63,257 bases of DNA from Bacillota bacterium (GCA_009711705.1 VENG01000010.1:1-63257), one strand, 5' to 3'; counted from the first letter of the stretch, positions 45,424 through 56,905 are shown. Notes: generated from the letters alone by a model not told the origin. Translations and numbers: made by a program.

Positions 45424-46236
45424 TTACATTAACCCGTACTCAATCAAAACAACACCTACAGTAAGAGCAAAACTAGCCGCCAGTGCCGCCCAGTCCCGGG
45501 GGTAGAAGCGCAGTACCTGCATCCTGGTGCGGTGCGCGCCGGGCCTGTAACACCGGGCCTCCATAGCTTCAGAGAGCTCATCGGCCCGTCTTAAGATTCC
45601 TGCCACCACGGGTAACAGCAAAGGCAGCAGATTCTTAAACTGCCGGAATATATTACGGCTACCGAAACCGGCCCCTCTTGACTGCTGGGCAATTATCACC
45701 TTCTGAAACTCCTGCAGCATCAGGGGAATAAAGCTTATGGCTATTCCCATCATCATGGCCAACTGGCTCACCGGCATTCCTATCCGCTCCAGCGGGCGCA
45801 GGATCTTTTCCAAACCGACACTAAGGTTGATAGATGTAGTGGTGTAAGTAACCAGAGTGCTCAGGATGACTACTACCACCAGGCGCCAACTCAAGAGGCC
45901 TCCGGACTCCAGACCTTCCCTGGTTATGGTTAACCCGCCGAATTTCAGTATAATTTCTCCCGGAACGGAAAGAGCTTGCACCAAAAAGCTTAGCAGCAGT
46001 ATCAGATAAATAAAACGCAGACTTTTTAAAAAATGCCCCCATGCTACACCCGACAAGCCCAAAAGAAGTATGGCAGCTAGACTGTAGGTTAAAAAACTTA
46101 CCGGTGATGCCGCAACTAGTGTGCCCATAATTAATAGCAAAGAACTGAATATTTTGGTTCGGGGATCCAGGTTATGTAAAAGGGAATTTCCCGGCACATA
46201 GCTGCCCAGGGTAAGTCCTTCAAACACCGTGCCCAC
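45424..46236 (-). CDS. ecfT: ECF transporter transmembrane protein EcfT
   Basis: 270 aa, five or six hydrophobic helices, with the ECF T-component signature LAMMMGIAISFIPLMLQEFQKVIIAQQSRGAGF (~165-197, Ala-Arg-Gly-type coupling motif) and a second one, RADELSEAMEARCY (~221-234). It couples the two ATPases to vitamin-binding S components, which are not in the window. It overlaps ecfA2 by 17 bases. Confidence 0.92.
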   Translation of the reverse strand: MGTVFEGLTLGSYVPGNSLLHNLDPRTKIFSSLLLIMGTLVAASPVSFLTYSLAAILLLGLSGVAWGHFLKSLRFIYLILLLSFLVQALSVPGEIILKFGGLTITREGLESGGLLSWRLVVVVILSTLVTYTTTSINLSVGLEKILRPLERIGMPVSQLAMMMGIAISFIPLMLQEFQKVIIAQQSRGAGFGSRNIFRQFKNLLPLLLPVVAGILRRADELSEAMEARCYRPGAHRTRMQVLRFYPRDWAALAASFALTVGVVLIEYGLM

Positions 46237-47089
46237 CCCGGTTGCGATAAATATTCATAATTTCTACCGCCGCCTTTTCCACAGTGTATTCTTCAGATAC
46301 ATGGTAACCTTTTTCTGCCAGTGACTGCAGAATTCGGGTGGCAAACGGTACTTCTAATCCCATTGACTCTAACTCAAGGGCTGATAAAAATATGTCCCGT
46401 ACGGGTGCACAGGCCTTAACTGCCCCTTTATCCATAACCATTACCCTATCGGATACAGCCGCGGCGTCATCCATGTTGTGAGTAATCAATATCACTGTCA
46501 TCCCCCGGTTTTTATGCAGTCCCTGCAACTGCCTAAGAAGCATCTTACGGCCTGACGGGTCAAGACCGGCCAGCGGCTCGTCCAACACCAGAATTGACGG
46601 AAACAACGCCAGTACTCCCGCTATGGCTACCCGCCGTTTCTCTCCGCCACTGAGTGTAAATGGAGATAAATTGCCTACCTCCCCCACATCCAGGCCTACT
46701 AAGTCAAGAGCCCTTCCAACGGCCTGTTCAGTTTCTTGCCCCGATAAATTAAGGTTTCTGGGTCCGAAGGCCACGTCATCAAATACCGTGGCTTCAAAAA
46801 GCTGCTTCTCCGGGTGCTGCATCACCAGACCCACTTCCTGCCAGAGCCTTGCCTTAACTTTGCGCTGACTGGTATCCTTACCGTTTACAAGCACCCTGCC
46901 CTTTTCCGGTAATAAAACACCGTTACAATGCTTTGCAAAGGTGGACTTTCCACTGCCGGAAGCACCCACTACCGAAATTAACTCACCTTTTGTTATTGCT
47001 ACGGAAACACATTTCAGGGCCTGCACCATGCTGCGTGGTCCCATACTATATGAATAGCTGACGTTTTTAAATTCCAGACAATTATAGGA
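46220..47089 (-). CDS. ecfA2: ECF transporter ATPase EcfA2
   Basis: About 289 aa. Walker A GASGSGKST, LSGGEKRRVAIAGVLAL signature, Walker B ILVLDEPLAGLDP, and ITHNMDDA. Second ATPase of the shared energising module for vitamin/metal uptake. Start: ATG at 47089, which overlaps the end of ecfA1 by eight bases; the frame is open further upstream inside ecfA1. Confidence 0.93.
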   Translation of the reverse strand, partial: SYNCLEFKNVSYSYSMGPRSMVQALKCVSVAITKGELISVVGASGSGKSTFAKHCNGVLLPEKGRVLVNGKDTSQRKVKARLWQEVGLVMQHPEKQLFEATVFDDVAFGPRNLNLSGQETEQAVGRALDLVGLDVGEVGNLSPFTLSGGEKRRVAIAGVLALFPSILVLDEPLAGLDPSGRKMLLRQLQGLHKNRGMTVILITHNMDDAAAVSDRVMVMDKGAVKACAPVRDIFLSALELESMGLEVPFATRILQSLAEKGYHVSEEYTVEKAAVEIMNIYRNRGGHGV

Positions 47090-47945
47090 CATAGGACAAC
47101 TTTTCCACCAAGTTCTCCGCGGACAATATATGTTCACTTTGCGGCAGGCAGAGTCCGTTTTTCTCGAGCAAAAGCGTCAGTTGCCGTGCAGCGGGGAGCT
47201 CCAGCCCCAGGCCCTCAAGGTATTCCCGGCGGGAGAAAACTTTTGGTACCGTATCGTCGAGGCTTAGATGGCCGTTATCCATTACCCATACCCGGTGGGC
47301 CATAATGGCTTCTTCCATGAAATGTGTAACCAACACAATAGCGGTTTGTTGTTCATGGTTCACTCTAACCAGTAAGTCCATTATTAAGCGCCGGTTACGC
47401 GGGTCAAGCATGGATGTAGGTTCATCCAGTACAATGCATTTAGGCTGCATGGCCAAAATGCCGGCAAAGGCCAGAAGCTGCTTTTGACCTCCGGACAAGG
47501 TATGGGGCGGGCGGTACGCCAGCTCTTCCAGCCCCACCCAATCCAGGGCGTCAGCTACCCGCTTGCGCACCTCTTCAGGTGTAATACCCAGGTTTTCCGG
47601 GCCGAAAGCAACATCTTCTTCCACTATTGCAGCAGCCACCTGGTTATCAGGGTTTTGAAAAACCATACCTACTAGGCGCCGAATATCCCAAACATGGTCA
47701 GGTTGCGCCGTATTCATCCCGGCAACCCGCACTTCCCCTCCAGTAGGAATAAGAAGCGCGTTCAAGTGCCTGGCCAACGTGGATTTACCTGAACCGTTGG
47801 CACCAATAACGGCTATAAAATCACCGGGGGAAATGTTTGCGGATACACCATGCAAAGCCTTGCGCTGCGTGACGCCGTTTTGCCCGTAGACATAGTCAAG
47901 CCCCTTTAATGAAATTAAGGGTTTTTCTTTTTCTTTGCCGGTCAC
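47082..47945 (-). CDS. ecfA1: ECF transporter ATPase EcfA1
   Basis: 287 aa. Walker A GANGSGKSTLARHLNALL (~44), MVFQNPDNQ Q-loop, LSGGQKQLLAFAGILAM, CIVLDEPTSMLDP and VTHFMEEA. It pairs with EcfA2. First of the ecfA1-ecfA2-ecfT unit, directly behind rplQ as in most Firmicutes. Confidence 0.93.
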   Translation of the reverse strand: MTGKEKEKPLISLKGLDYVYGQNGVTQRKALHGVSANISPGDFIAVIGANGSGKSTLARHLNALLIPTGGEVRVAGMNTAQPDHVWDIRRLVGMVFQNPDNQVAAAIVEEDVAFGPENLGITPEEVRKRVADALDWVGLEELAYRPPHTLSGGQKQLLAFAGILAMQPKCIVLDEPTSMLDPRNRRLIMDLLVRVNHEQQTAIVLVTHFMEEAIMAHRVWVMDNGHLSLDDTVPKVFSRREYLEGLGLELPAARQLTLLLEKNGLCLPQSEHILSAENLVEKLSYVL

Positions 47946-48022
47946 CGTTTCACACTCTCCCCTAAACCTTCCCTACCCCAAATACCAAGAAGGAAATCCC
48001 GTAGGGATTTCCCTTGACACAC

Positions 48023-48361
48023 TTATACTAATTCCAAAATAACAATTTTTGCGGCATCACCCTGGCGGTAACCCATTTTTATAATACGGGTGTACCCACC
48101 AGAACGATCATCATACTTAGGACCAATAGTATCAAAAAGTTTGCGAACAACATTCTCATCATATACAAACCGGAGTGCCTGTCTTCTGGCTGCCAAATCA
48201 CCACGTTTGGCCAAAGTAATCATTTTGTCGGCAATACTTTTGACCTCTTTGGCCCGAGTCTCCGTTGTTTTTATCCGCTCATCTTTGATTAGGGAGGTCA
48301 CCAAGTTGCGCAACATTGCTTGCCGGTGACTGGTATTTCGCCCCAGTTTTCTATAGCCCAT
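48023..48361 (-). CDS. rplQ: Ribosomal protein L17
   Basis: 112 aa, large subunit. [25 protein letters not shown] start and [22 protein letters not shown] end are typical. ATG at 48361, seven bases after GGAGG. Last ribosomal gene of the alpha operon. Confidence 0.97.
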   Translation of the reverse strand: MGYRKLGRNTSHRQAMLRNLVTSLIKDERIKTTETRAKEVKSIADKMITLAKRGDLAARRQALRFVYDENVVRKLFDTIGPKYDDRSGGYTRIIKMGYRQGDAAKIVILELV

Positions 48362-48375
48362 GGCCACCCCTCCTT

Positions 48376-49323
48376 TTATTCATCTTCTTGGCGCAAAGAT
48401 AATCCTAATTCATTAAGCTTATTAATAACTTCTTCCAGGGACTTTTTCCCCAGGTTACGAACCTTCATCATGTCTTCTTCATCACGCTCGACCAGCTCAC
48501 CCAACGCGTTAATGCCGGCCCGTTTGAGGCAGTTGTAAGACCTTACACTTAGATCTAACTCCTCAATTGTCATCTCTAAAAGTTTATCTTTTTGCTCTTC
48601 TTCTTTCTCCACCATGATCTCTACATCATCAGTGCTTTCAGTAAGACCGGTAAATAAATTTAGATGTTCGGCCATGACCCGGGCACTCAAGCTTACCGCT
48701 TCGTCTGGCCTAATACTGCCGTCTGTCCAAACCTCAAGGGTCAATTTGTCATAGTCAGTACGCTGTCCAACCCTGGTATTTTCCACATTATAATTGACTC
48801 TGGTGACTGGAGTAAAGATCGAATCAACCGGTATTACCCCGATAACATGGTCTCCCTGTTTATTCTTCTCCGCCGATACATAACCCCGGCCCTTACTCAC
48901 CTGAATCTCCATGGATAAATTAGAATTGCTATCCAGGGTGGCGATTTCTAATTCCGGGTTAAGAATATCCACATCTGCATCTGATATTATATCTGCTGCT
49001 GTAACAGTCTTCTCACCACTGGTATCTATCCTGATAGTTTTCTCATCGTCGATATACATCTTAAGGGAAAGACTCTTTAAATTAAGGATAATATCGGTTA
49101 CATCCTCGCGCACTCCGGGTATAGTAGAAAACTCATGTAGAACCCCTTCTATTTTCACAGAAGTTACGGCCGCCCCAGGAAGAGAGGAAAGCAAAATTCT
49201 GCGCAAGGAATTACCCAAAGTAATGCCATATCCCCGCTCCAAGGGCTCAACCACAAACTTGCCGTAATTCCCTTCCGGGTTTATTTCTACTACCTCTATA
49301 TTAGGCTTCTCAATTTCCAACAT
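48376..49323 (-). CDS. rpoA: RNA polymerase alpha subunit
   Basis: 315 aa. The N-terminal assembly domain ([38 protein letters not shown]) and the C-terminal DNA- and activator-binding domain ([52 protein letters not shown]) are both complete. Confidence 0.98.
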   Translation of the reverse strand: MLEIEKPNIEVVEINPEGNYGKFVVEPLERGYGITLGNSLRRILLSSLPGAAVTSVKIEGVLHEFSTIPGVREDVTDIILNLKSLSLKMYIDDEKTIRIDTSGEKTVTAADIISDADVDILNPELEIATLDSNSNLSMEIQVSKGRGYVSAEKNKQGDHVIGVIPVDSIFTPVTRVNYNVENTRVGQRTDYDKLTLEVWTDGSIRPDEAVSLSARVMAEHLNLFTGLTESTDDVEIMVEKEEEQKDKLLEMTIEELDLSVRSYNCLKRAGINALGELVERDEEDMMKVRNLGKKSLEEVINKLNELGLSLRQEDE

Positions 49324-49368
49324 ACTACGGTAAACCCCTCCTTGGGCCGGACTAGGCTTCTTCCCATG

Positions 49369-49995
49369 TTACTTGGAATACAGCTCCACAATGAGGTGTT
49401 CCTCGACAGGAGCGTCAACTTGTTCCCGGGTAGGAAGCGCTAACACTCGCCCCTTAGCCTCTTCTGCGTCATATTCAACCCAGGCCGGCGGAGTTTGTTC
49501 TGCGGCACGCTCCATAAGCTCTTTGAAGCGGGGAAACTCCTTGCTGCGTTCTTTTATGGTGATTTCGTCCCCAGCCTTTACCAAAAAAGAAGGTATATCG
49601 GTTTTCCGCCCGTTTACGGCAAAATGTCCGTGCCTTACGAGCTGGCGTGCTTCAGAGCGAGAAGCTCCCAGTCCCAGCCTGTAAACAACATTATCCAGCC
49701 TTCTTTCCAGTAACCGTAACAGGTTCTCACCGGTTACGCCGGGCTGGCTGTTTGCCCGGTCATAATAATTAGCAAACTGCCTTTCCAAGACACCGTAAAA
49801 ACGTTTGGCCTTTTGTTTTTCCCTCAGCTGCAGGCCGTATTCGGAAACCTTCTTGCGTCTTTGGCCGTGCTGACCGGGGGCATAGTTTCTACGTTCTATA
49901 CCACACTTACCGGTATAACACCGGTCACCTTTTAAATATAGTTTTAAGCCTTCTCGACGGCATTTTTTACACTGTGCACCAGTATCTCTAGCCAT
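49369..49995 (-). CDS. rpsD: Ribosomal protein S4
   Basis: 208 aa, a primary 16S rRNA binder. Zinc-type N-terminus with CKKC and CYTGKC (the C+ form), and an S4 RNA-binding domain with [32 protein letters not shown]. Start: ATG at 49995; in-frame codons upstream to 50049 overlap rpsK and are not part of the family. Confidence 0.96.
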   Translation of the reverse strand: MARDTGAQCKKCRREGLKLYLKGDRCYTGKCGIERRNYAPGQHGQRRKKVSEYGLQLREKQKAKRFYGVLERQFANYYDRANSQPGVTGENLLRLLERRLDNVVYRLGLGASRSEARQLVRHGHFAVNGRKTDIPSFLVKAGDEITIKERSKEFPRFKELMERAAEQTPPAWVEYDAEEAKGRVLALPTREQVDAPVEEHLIVELYSK

Positions 49996-50018
49996 CTCTT
50001 TAACCTGCACCTCCTTCT

Positions 50019-50411
50019 TTATACCCTGCGCCGCTTCGGTGGACGACAACCGTTATGCGGAATGGGCGTTACATCTCGGATTAAGCTTACTTCCAAGCCC
50101 GCAGCCTGCAGTGCACGAATTGCGGCCTCACGGCCGGCACCCGGGCCCTTAACGGCAACCTCTAACTGTTTCATGCCGTGATTCTGGGCCTCCTTGGCAG
50201 CTTTTTCGGCGGCCATTTGCGCGGCAAAGGGAGTGCTCTTTCTGGAGCCTTTAAACCCTACCATACCGGCACTGGCCCAGGCAATTGCATTACCTTTAAT
50301 ATCACTTATAGTGATAATTGTATTATTAAAGGTGGACTTGATACTCGCCACACCTTGCTCAATATTTTTACGTTCCCGCTTTTTGGTCCTTCTGGCGGTT
50401 CTGCGAGCCAC
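50019..50411 (-). CDS. rpsK: Ribosomal protein S11
   Basis: 130 aa, platform of the small subunit. [38 protein letters not shown] and the end [18 protein letters not shown] are diagnostic. It lies 19 bases after rpsM. Confidence 0.98.
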   Translation of the reverse strand: MARRTARRTKKRERKNIEQGVASIKSTFNNTIITISDIKGNAIAWASAGMVGFKGSRKSTPFAAQMAAEKAAKEAQNHGMKQLEVAVKGPGAGREAAIRALQAAGLEVSLIRDVTPIPHNGCRPPKRRRV

Positions 50412-50430
50412 ACTTTACCCCCCTTTTTTC

Positions 50431-50802
50431 TTACTTCTTCCTTCGTATACCTACCGTTTTCTTTGGTCCCTTACGGGTACGGGCATTTGTCTTTGTGCGT
50501 TGCCCACGAAGGGGCATTCCACGGCGGTGACGAAGGCCCCTGTAGCAGCCAATCTCGATCAGCCGCTTTATATTCAAAGAAATTTCCCTACGCAGGTCAC
50601 CTTCAACAGTATAGTTCTTTTCTATTGCATCACGAAGCTTATTGATCTCTTCTTCAGTGAGATCCTTTATCCGGGTATTCGGGTTTATACCTACTTGGTC
50701 CAATATCTTGTTTGAGATAGTTCGCCCCACACCGTAAATATACGTCAGGCCGACTTCCACCCGCTTATCCCTGGGTAGGTCAACACCAGCAATACGTGCC
50801 AT
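50431..50802 (-). CDS. rpsM: Ribosomal protein S13
   Basis: 123 aa, head of the small subunit. [25 protein letters not shown] at the start and [29 protein letters not shown] at the end, as in the family. Confidence 0.98.
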   Translation of the reverse strand: MARIAGVDLPRDKRVEVGLTYIYGVGRTISNKILDQVGINPNTRIKDLTEEEINKLRDAIEKNYTVEGDLRREISLNIKRLIEIGCYRGLRHRRGMPLRGQRTKTNARTRKGPKKTVGIRRKK

Positions 50803-50822
50803 TACCTTTTACACCTCCAGTA

Positions 50823-50936
50823 CTACCCCTGCCTTTGTTTGTGTTTCGGATTTTCACAGATAATCATTATTTTTCCTTTGCGCTTAATTATTTTACACTT
50901 TTCACAAATGGGTTTTACCGAAGGCTTAACCTTCAT
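50823..50936 (-). CDS. rpmJ: Ribosomal protein L36 (zinc type)
   Basis: 37 aa: [17 protein letters not shown]..., with the zinc set C-X2-C, a later Cys and His ([13 protein letters not shown]). ATG at 50936 after GGAGG. The normal position is between infA and rpsM. Confidence 0.96.
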   Translation of the reverse strand: MKVKPSVKPICEKCKIIKRKGKIMIICENPKHKQRQG

Positions 50937-50974
50937 AACAGAACCCTCCTTAAAAACTGCCCACGGTCATTATT

Positions 50975-51193
50975 TTATTTATAACGATAAACAATACGAC
51001 CTCTCTTCAAATCGTAAGGAGACAGTTCAACCAGAACCCTGTCTCCAGGTAGAATGCGAATAAAGTTCATCCGTATTTTGCCGCTCACGTGAGCCAAAAC
51101 CTTATGACCATTTTCCAGCTCTACACGAAACATAGCATTCGGCAAAGGCTCAACTACGGTACCCTCAACTTCTATGACATCCTGTTTTGCCAT
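50975..51193 (-). CDS. infA: Translation initiation factor IF-1
   Basis: 72 aa, a single S1/OB-fold ([57 protein letters not shown]). Blocks the A site during initiation. It lies between the KOW protein and rpmJ, as in Bacillus. Confidence 0.98.
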   Translation of the reverse strand: MAKQDVIEVEGTVVEPLPNAMFRVELENGHKVLAHVSGKIRMNFIRILPGDRVLVELSPYDLKRGRIVYRYK

Positions 51194-51220
51194 CAGGTTA
51201 AAGAAACCCCCTTAACATGG

Positions 51221-51499
51221 TTAACCTTCCAGGCCGACCACAAGATTCTTAATAGCCCTATCCACTTCAACGTTGGTCACCCTTTTATCCTCAAGAAGTT
51301 TTTGGGCCAGATCCTTAGCTACCAAGTTATATTTCTTCAGGTGCTTAATATTCTTCTTCTTGGGAGCCTGCACTTTCCTCATGTATCCGTCGGCCACACT
51401 TACTATACCGCCGTTTCTTTCCATCGCCAGGAAGTATTTGCCTTTATCCCTCCCGGCTGTAGATTGAACCAGCTGCCCAGGAAGTATATCCTGCGTCAA
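51221..51499 (-). CDS. KOW-domain RNA-binding protein (L14e/L6e/L27e-like)
   Basis: About 92 aa. An N-terminal KOW-like barrel (PGQLVQSTAGRDKGKYFLAMERNGGIVSVADGYMRKVQAPKKKNIKHLKKYN) resembles eukaryotic/archaeal L14e-L27e proteins. The same small gene stands between map and infA in many Firmicutes (ybzG-like); its role on the ribosome is not clear. Start: TTG at 51499, eight bases after the AGGTGG site. Confidence 0.88.
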   Translation of the reverse strand: MTQDILPGQLVQSTAGRDKGKYFLAMERNGGIVSVADGYMRKVQAPKKKNIKHLKKYNLVAKDLAQKLLEDKRVTNVEVDRAIKNLVVGLEG

Positions 51500-51532
51500 C
51501 AGGCAAACCACCTCCGAAAGCCACCCGCTCTC

Positions 51533-52279
51533 TTAAAGCCGGGTAAAAATCTCGGTACCGGTCTCGGTAATAGCAACAGTATGTTCAAAATGAGCCGAAT
51601 TAGAGTAATCCTGGGTGATTACCGTCCAGTTATCCTGTAAAGTTCGCACCTGATAGGAACCCGCGTTTACCATTGGTTCTATGGCCAGCGCCATACCAAC
51701 CTTTAACCTGGGGCCGCGCCCAGGTCTGCCGAAGTTAGGTACCTGTGGCTCCTCGTGCATGCTTCTACCAATACCGTGCCCCACATAATCTCTTACCACC
51801 GAGAACCCCTTACCTTCCACGCAAGTTTGCACGGCGTGGGATATGTCAGACAGCCTGTTTCCGGGAACGGCTTGTTTTATTCCTTCAAAAAGGGACTGCT
51901 TTGTAACCTGCAGCAATTCTTGCGTTTTTTCGTCCACATCCCCTACAGGTAATGTTACAGCACTGTCACCAAAAAAGCCATTTATTTCCGCACCAATGTC
52001 AATACTGATAATATCTCCATTTTTTAACTTTCTTAAACCCGGAATACCGTGTACCACCTGCTCATTGACAGAAGCACAAATTGTAGCAGGAAAACCGTAT
52101 AAACCCTTGAAAGCCGGTTTCGCACCCTGAGATAGAATATATTCTTCCGCCACTTTATCCAATTCCCCGGTGGTAACTCCCACATCAACTGCTTTCGCTA
52201 CAGCAGCATGTGCCCCGGCAACAATTTTTCCGGCTTCTCGCATATAATCCAGCTCTTGTTTAGATTTGCAGATTATCAT
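51533..52279 (-). CDS. map: Methionine aminopeptidase, type I
   Basis: About 248 aa. Removes the N-terminal methionine of new proteins. Metal ligands are visible in [19 protein letters not shown] (two Asp), [12 protein letters not shown] (His), ALAIEPMVN (Glu) and the last Glu in [10 protein letters not shown]. Start ATG at 52279 ([16 protein letters not shown]). It follows secY directly; adk, normally between secY and map, is missing. Confidence 0.96.
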   Translation of the reverse strand: MIICKSKQELDYMREAGKIVAGAHAAVAKAVDVGVTTGELDKVAEEYILSQGAKPAFKGLYGFPATICASVNEQVVHGIPGLRKLKNGDIISIDIGAEINGFFGDSAVTLPVGDVDEKTQELLQVTKQSLFEGIKQAVPGNRLSDISHAVQTCVEGKGFSVVRDYVGHGIGRSMHEEPQVPNFGRPGRGPRLKVGMALAIEPMVNAGSYQVRTLQDNWTVITQDYSNSAHFEHTVAITETGTEIFTRL

Positions 52280-52302
52280 TCGGCACTGCACCCCTGTCTC
52301 AG

Positions 52303-53568
52303 TTATTTAATAAAACCCTGGTAACTTCTCATCAAAAGATGGGATTCAATTTGTTTCATTGTATCCAGGGCCACACCAACCACAATCAGGAGTGCTGTTC
52401 CGCCAAAATAGATATTAGGTATTTTAGTTGCTAATAATATAAAGTTCGGCAATATGGCAATCAGGGCTAGGAACAACGCCCCGGCCAAAGTTATCCTGTT
52501 CATAATTCGGGCAATGAACTCAGCGGTAGGACGCCCAGGTCTTAATCCCGGTATGAAACCTCCGTACTTTTTAATATTATCGGCCACATCAACAGGGTTC
52601 ATGATTACGGCAGTATAAAAATAAGTAAAGCCAATAATCAAAAGCGCGTACACTAAAGTATGCAATGCCGACCCCCAGGAAAACATCCTCAGCCACCAGT
52701 CGGCTACGGCTGATCCTTGGAACCAAGAGGCTATCTGATTTGGAAATAACATTATTGACGAAGCAAAAATAACGGGAATAACGCCTGCCTGGTTAACTTT
52801 AATGGGCAGGTGCGTTGTCTGCCCTCCGTAAACACGACGTCCCACGACCCGCTTTGCATATTGTACCGGAATGCGACGCTGTCCCTGATGCACAGCAACA
52901 ACGGCTGCAATAACGGCAATGCCGATTATCAACAATAGCAAAATGCTAAATATGTTGATTGTACCAGCCTGCAGCTGCAGGCCCAGGTTACTAATCCCAC
53001 CGGGAAGACCGCTTACGATCCCGGCAAAAATGAGCAATGAAATCCCGTTACCAATTCCTTTATCGGTGATCTGTTCCCCCAACCACATTAGGAAAGTAGT
53101 ACCAGCAGTAAGCGATATGGCAACTACGAAATAGGAAAGAATGCCTGGGTCACTCATGGCACCGTATCTGCCGACAATCACACTCATCCCAATAGCCTGT
53201 AGAAAAGCCAATATAACTGTAAAGTACCGTGTATACTGCGTAATCTTCTTGCGGCCTTCCTCGCCTTCCTTAGAGAGGCGCTCCAGATGTGGAATAACTA
53301 CCGTCAATAACTGCATAATGATAGATGCGTTAATGTACGGAATGATACTCATAGCAAATAAAGAAAAGGCTTTAAATGCACCACCGGAAATCACGTTAAA
53401 AAAGCTAAAGAAGACTCCTGATCCCAAAAGCTGCCTAAAAGCTTCTGCGTCAACGCCTGGTACAGGAATATGGGCGCCAACACGGAAAATAAAGATCATC
53501 ATCAGCGTAAAAATAATCTTGGTCCTTAGTTCCGTAACTTTAAGGGCGCCCTGCAAGCTGTCTAACAT
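52303..53568 (-). CDS. secY: Protein translocase subunit SecY
   Basis: 421 aa, ten membrane helices, the core of the protein-export channel. Marks: [13 protein letters not shown] near the start, [15 protein letters not shown], and the C5 loop with [23 protein letters not shown]. It lies two bases behind rplO. Confidence 0.97.
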   Translation of the reverse strand: MLDSLQGALKVTELRTKIIFTLMMIFIFRVGAHIPVPGVDAEAFRQLLGSGVFFSFFNVISGGAFKAFSLFAMSIIPYINASIIMQLLTVVIPHLERLSKEGEEGRKKITQYTRYFTVILAFLQAIGMSVIVGRYGAMSDPGILSYFVVAISLTAGTTFLMWLGEQITDKGIGNGISLLIFAGIVSGLPGGISNLGLQLQAGTINIFSILLLLIIGIAVIAAVVAVHQGQRRIPVQYAKRVVGRRVYGGQTTHLPIKVNQAGVIPVIFASSIMLFPNQIASWFQGSAVADWWLRMFSWGSALHTLVYALLIIGFTYFYTAVIMNPVDVADNIKKYGGFIPGLRPGRPTAEFIARIMNRITLAGALFLALIAILPNFILLATKIPNIYFGGTALLIVVGVALDTMKQIESHLLMRSYQGFIK

Positions 53569-53570
53569 TT

Positions 53571-54014
53571 TTAAATCACCTCTGTTTTACCGCCGGCAGC
53601 CTCAATTTTTTCCACTGCCGATTTACTAAAGGCGTTGACCTTTACGGTTAGGGATTTTTCCAGCTTACCGTTGCCCAGGACTTTAACCCCGTCGCCTACT
53701 TTTTTTATGATTTTGTTCTCCACGAGAGATTCCGGAGTTACTTCAGCACCATTGTCAAATTTATTTAAGCTCTCTATATTTACAGAAATAACTTCCTTCT
53801 TGAAAGGGGCATTGGAGAATCCCCGCTTGGGCAACCTGCGGGAAAGGGGCATCTGGCCGCCTTCAAAACCTGGCCGAACTCCACCCCCGCTGCGCGCATT
53901 TTGCCCACCTTGGCCCCTTCCGGCTGTTTTCCCAAGTCCGGAGCCCGGACCTTGCCCTTTACGGGTGGGCTTTTTCCTTGACCCGGCATTGGGCTTTAAT
54001 TCATGCAGCTTCAC
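53571..54014 (-). CDS. rplO: Ribosomal protein L15
   Basis: 147 aa. Basic glycine-rich N-terminus ([20 protein letters not shown]...[30 protein letters not shown]) that threads into the large subunit. Confidence 0.97.
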   Translation of the reverse strand: MKLHELKPNAGSRKKPTRKGQGPGSGLGKTAGRGQGGQNARSGGGVRPGFEGGQMPLSRRLPKRGFSNAPFKKEVISVNIESLNKFDNGAEVTPESLVENKIIKKVGDGVKVLGNGKLEKSLTVKVNAFSKSAVEKIEAAGGKTEVI

Positions 54015-54026
54015 GGTGACACCTCC

Positions 54027-54206
54027 TTATGCATCCTCCACTTTGACCAGGTGGGATACCTTGTTGACCATCCCTCTGACCTGTGGAACATCCTCCTGTA
54101 TTACCGAGCTGTTCATTTTTTTCAAGCCCAAGGCTTCCACTGTAGCTTTTTGGTCCTTGGGTCTACCTATAGTACTCCGAACCAGAGTAATTTTTAACTT
54201 GGCCAC
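54027..54206 (-). CDS. rpmD: Ribosomal protein L30
   Basis: 59 aa: [29 protein letters not shown]... with [12 protein letters not shown] at the end. GTG start at 54206, six bases after AGGAGGG, 11 bases behind rpsE. Confidence 0.95.
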   Translation of the reverse strand: MAKLKITLVRSTIGRPKDQKATVEALGLKKMNSSVIQEDVPQVRGMVNKVSHLVKVEDA

Positions 54207-54217
54207 AGCCTTCCCTC

Positions 54218-54718
54218 CTAACCGTACAATTCTTCCACGGATTTACTTCTCAGCCGGGCCACCTCTTCCGGTGTCTTCAACCTCTTCAGTCCGTCCAGGG
54301 TTGCATTTACCATATTAAAGGCATTGTTTGAGCCCAGTGACTTGGTCAAAATATCCCTGACACCGGCCAATTCAAGGATTGCCCTCACAGGCCCACCGGC
54401 TATAACTCCGGTACCTGGTGCTGCCGGCTTAAGCATTACTTTACCTGCACCAAACCTGCCCACAATCTCGTGCGGCAGCGTAGTTCCAGCCCGGGGAACT
54501 TTAATCAGACTCTTTTTCGCATCTTCAACGGCCTTACGGATAGCCTCCGGTACTTCCCCGGCTTTTCCGGTACCTGCTCCCACACGGCCGTTTCCGTCAC
54601 CGACCACTACCAGTGCTGCGAAGCTAAACCTGCGTCCACCTTTGACTACCTTAGCCACACGGTTAATAAATACAACCTTTTCGGAAAACTCGCTTTTTGC
54701 CGAACCCATTCTGGACAC
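54218..54718 (-). CDS. rpsE: Ribosomal protein S5
   Basis: 166 aa. [49 protein letters not shown] and the C-terminal domain [22 protein letters not shown] are diagnostic. Confidence 0.97.
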   Translation of the reverse strand: MSRMGSAKSEFSEKVVFINRVAKVVKGGRRFSFAALVVVGDGNGRVGAGTGKAGEVPEAIRKAVEDAKKSLIKVPRAGTTLPHEIVGRFGAGKVMLKPAAPGTGVIAGGPVRAILELAGVRDILTKSLGSNNAFNMVNATLDGLKRLKTPEEVARLRSKSVEELYG

Positions 54719-54741
54719 CCATTCCCCTCCTTCCGATTATC

Positions 54742-55110
54742 TTAAAACTTCAGGCCATTCTCTCTTGCTGCATCGGCCAATGCCTTTACCCTTCCGTGAT
54801 AAAGATAGCCGGCGCGATCAAATGCAACCTTCTTTACGCCTTTTTCCACTGCCCTTTGGGCCACAAGCTCTCCCACTGCCTTGGCAGCATCAACATTACT
54901 GCCATTGGAAAGCTTTGCTTTAACTTCCGGTGACAGAGTGGAAGCAGCCGCTAAAGTACGGCCCTCTTCGTCATTTATAACCTGAGCATAGATATTATTC
55001 AGGCTGCGATATACATTTAGGCGTGGCATTTCACTGCTTCCGTTTATTTTATTTCGGACCCGCTGATGGCGCTTTCTGCGCACTTGGTTGCGGTCAGGCT
55101 TCTTAATCAT
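54742..55110 (-). CDS. rplR: Ribosomal protein L18
   Basis: 122 aa, binds 5S r[22 protein letters not shown] core (here MPRLNVYRS) and the end [26 protein letters not shown]. Confidence 0.97.
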   Translation of the reverse strand: MIKKPDRNQVRRKRHQRVRNKINGSSEMPRLNVYRSLNNIYAQVINDEEGRTLAAASTLSPEVKAKLSNGSNVDAAKAVGELVAQRAVEKGVKKVAFDRAGYLYHGRVKALADAARENGLKF

Positions 55111-55146
55111 GTCGGCTCACTCCTTTTTCCCCCAATACTCGCTTAA

Positions 55147-55686
55147 TTAAGCGCCAGCCTTACCGACCTTACGGCGAATATGTTCACCCTCATATTTAAT
55201 ACCTTTACCCTTATACGGCTCTGGTTCACGTACAGCACGGATATTGGCAGCAAGGGCACCAACCATTTCCTTATCTACACCCTTTACGGTAATCTTGTTC
55301 GGAGACGGTACTTCAATCTCCAGACCTTTGGGGGGGACAATTTCCACAGGATGTGAATAGCCTACGGCCAAAACCAGTTTTTCTCCTTGCTTGGTGGCCC
55401 GGTAACCAACACCGACTAACTCCAGGCCCTTTTCAAAGCCCTTCGTAACACCCTCAACCATATTATTAACAAGACTCCTGGTGAGCCCGTGCAGAGATTT
55501 GTGCTCTTTCTTCTCAGTTGGACGCTCAACGATGATATTACCTTCTTCAACCTTTATCACCATGTCCTGGTGAAGTTGGCGCTCAAGCTCCCCCTTGGGA
55601 CCTTTTACTTTAATATAGTTATTATCATCCAGCTTTACGTCCACACCATCGGGAACCGGCACGGGTTTTTTACCAATTCTGCTCAT
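55147..55686 (-). CDS. rplF: Ribosomal protein L6
   Basis: 179 aa, two similar alpha-beta domains. [16 protein letters not shown] start; the end [33 protein letters not shown] block is the L6 signature. Confidence 0.97.
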   Translation of the reverse strand: MSRIGKKPVPVPDGVDVKLDDNNYIKVKGPKGELERQLHQDMVIKVEEGNIIVERPTEKKEHKSLHGLTRSLVNNMVEGVTKGFEKGLELVGVGYRATKQGEKLVLAVGYSHPVEIVPPKGLEIEVPSPNKITVKGVDKEMVGALAANIRAVREPEPYKGKGIKYEGEHIRRKVGKAGA

Positions 55687-55708
55687 TACAATCCCTCCTG
55701 CGCCTGGA

Positions 55709-56107
55709 TTACCATACGTAACAAAGTACTTCTCCGCCTACGCCTTCACGGCGGGCATCTTTATCACTCATAAGACCTTTAGATGTAGAGATAACGGCAA
55801 TACCCAGGCCACCAAGCACCTTGGGAACGGAATCTTTCCTGGCATATACCCTGAGTCCTGGCTTTGATATACGCTTGATTCCGGTAATCACCCGCTCTTT
55901 ATCTTGACTGTATTTCATATAAACGCGCAGGATACCCTGTTTGCCGTCTTCAACATATTCATAATCCTTTATATAACCCTCCTGCTTTAAAATTCCTGCA
56001 ATGGATTTTTTCATTTTAGAAGCAGGTGCTTCAATTATACTGTGATAAACCATATTTCCGTTCCGAATGCGGGTAAGGAAATCGGCAACAGGATCAGTCA
56101 TTACCAT
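55709..56107 (-). CDS. rpsH: Ribosomal protein S8
   Basis: 132 aa, central domain of the small subunit. [15 protein letters not shown] start and the end [31 protein letters not shown]. In E. coli S8 represses the spc operon. Confidence 0.97.
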   Translation of the reverse strand: MVMTDPVADFLTRIRNGNMVYHSIIEAPASKMKKSIAGILKQEGYIKDYEYVEDGKQGILRVYMKYSQDKERVITGIKRISKPGLRVYARKDSVPKVLGGLGIAVISTSKGLMSDKDARREGVGGEVLCYVW

Positions 56108-56128
56108 GCAATGTATCCCCCTTCCTCT

Positions 56129-56314
56129 TTACCAACTTGCCTTTCTCAGGCCGGGTATTTCTCCTCGATATGCCAGTTCACGGAAGCATATACGGCAAAG
56201 TCCAAATTTACGCATATAGGCCCGCGGGCGACCGCATATTTTACAGCGGTTAACCTGACGAACTCTAAATTTATTGGGCCGCTTGGCCTTGGCAATCATC
56301 GATTTCTTGGCCAC
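56129..56314 (-). CDS. rpsN: Ribosomal protein S14, zinc type
   Basis: 61 aa with C-X2-C...C-X2-C ([20 protein letters not shown]), the zinc form usual in Firmicutes. GTG start at 56314 after GGAGG. Confidence 0.96.
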   Translation of the reverse strand: MAKKSMIAKAKRPNKFRVRQVNRCKICGRPRAYMRKFGLCRICFRELAYRGEIPGLRKASW

Positions 56315-56362
56315 TTGCACCCCTCCTTCTTTTTTAACTGCTCCCCGCTTTAGCGACTACAG

Positions 56363-56905
56363 CTACGCTGCCTTAAAGGGCATTCCCATCAAACGCAGCA
56401 ATTCTCTTGCCTCTTCGTCAGTCTTGGCAGTGGTCACAAAAACAATGTCCATTCCTCTGACTTTGTCTACATCATCATAGTCGATTTCAGGAAAGATTAA
56501 CTGTTCTTTTACTCCTAAGCTGTAGTTACCACGGCCATCAAAGGATTTGGGAGACACTCCGCGAAAATCCCTGACTCTCGGCAAGGCTACATTTACTACT
56601 CTATCGGCAAATTCATACATCCTGCTGCCCCGTAAAGTAACTTTACAACCAATGTTCATTCCGGCACGAAGCTTAAAGCTGGCGATGGACTTTTTAGCCT
56701 TTGTAACCACCGGCTTTTGCCCCGTGATAATCATCAAATCGTTTACGGCAGCGTCGATTGCCTTGGCGTTTTGAATGGCCTCGCCTACGCCCATATTCAC
56801 AACTATCTTTTCCAGCCTGGGTACCTGCATAACGTTCTCATAATCAAACCTATCCATCATGGACTTTACAATTTCATTTCTGTATTTATCCTTGAGCCTA
56901 GGCAC
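56363..56905 (-). CDS. rplE: Ribosomal protein L5
   Basis: 180 aa, 5S rRNA binding and contact to P-site t[40 protein letters not shown] and [33 protein letters not shown]. Confidence 0.98.
   Translation of the reverse strand: MPRLKDKYRNEIVKSMMDRFDYENVMQVPRLEKIVVNMGVGEAIQNAKAIDAAVNDLMIITGQKPVVTKAKKSIASFKLRAGMNIGCKVTLRGSRMYEFADRVVNVALPRVRDFRGVSPKSFDGRGNYSLGVKEQLIFPEIDYDDVDKVRGMDIVFVTTAKTDEEARELLRLMGMPFKAA

Noticed and set aside
50823..51193. A tRNA or other RNA gene in the ribosomal cluster gaps
   Set aside because: The gaps are filled by rpmJ, infA and short spacers; no cloverleaf was seen.
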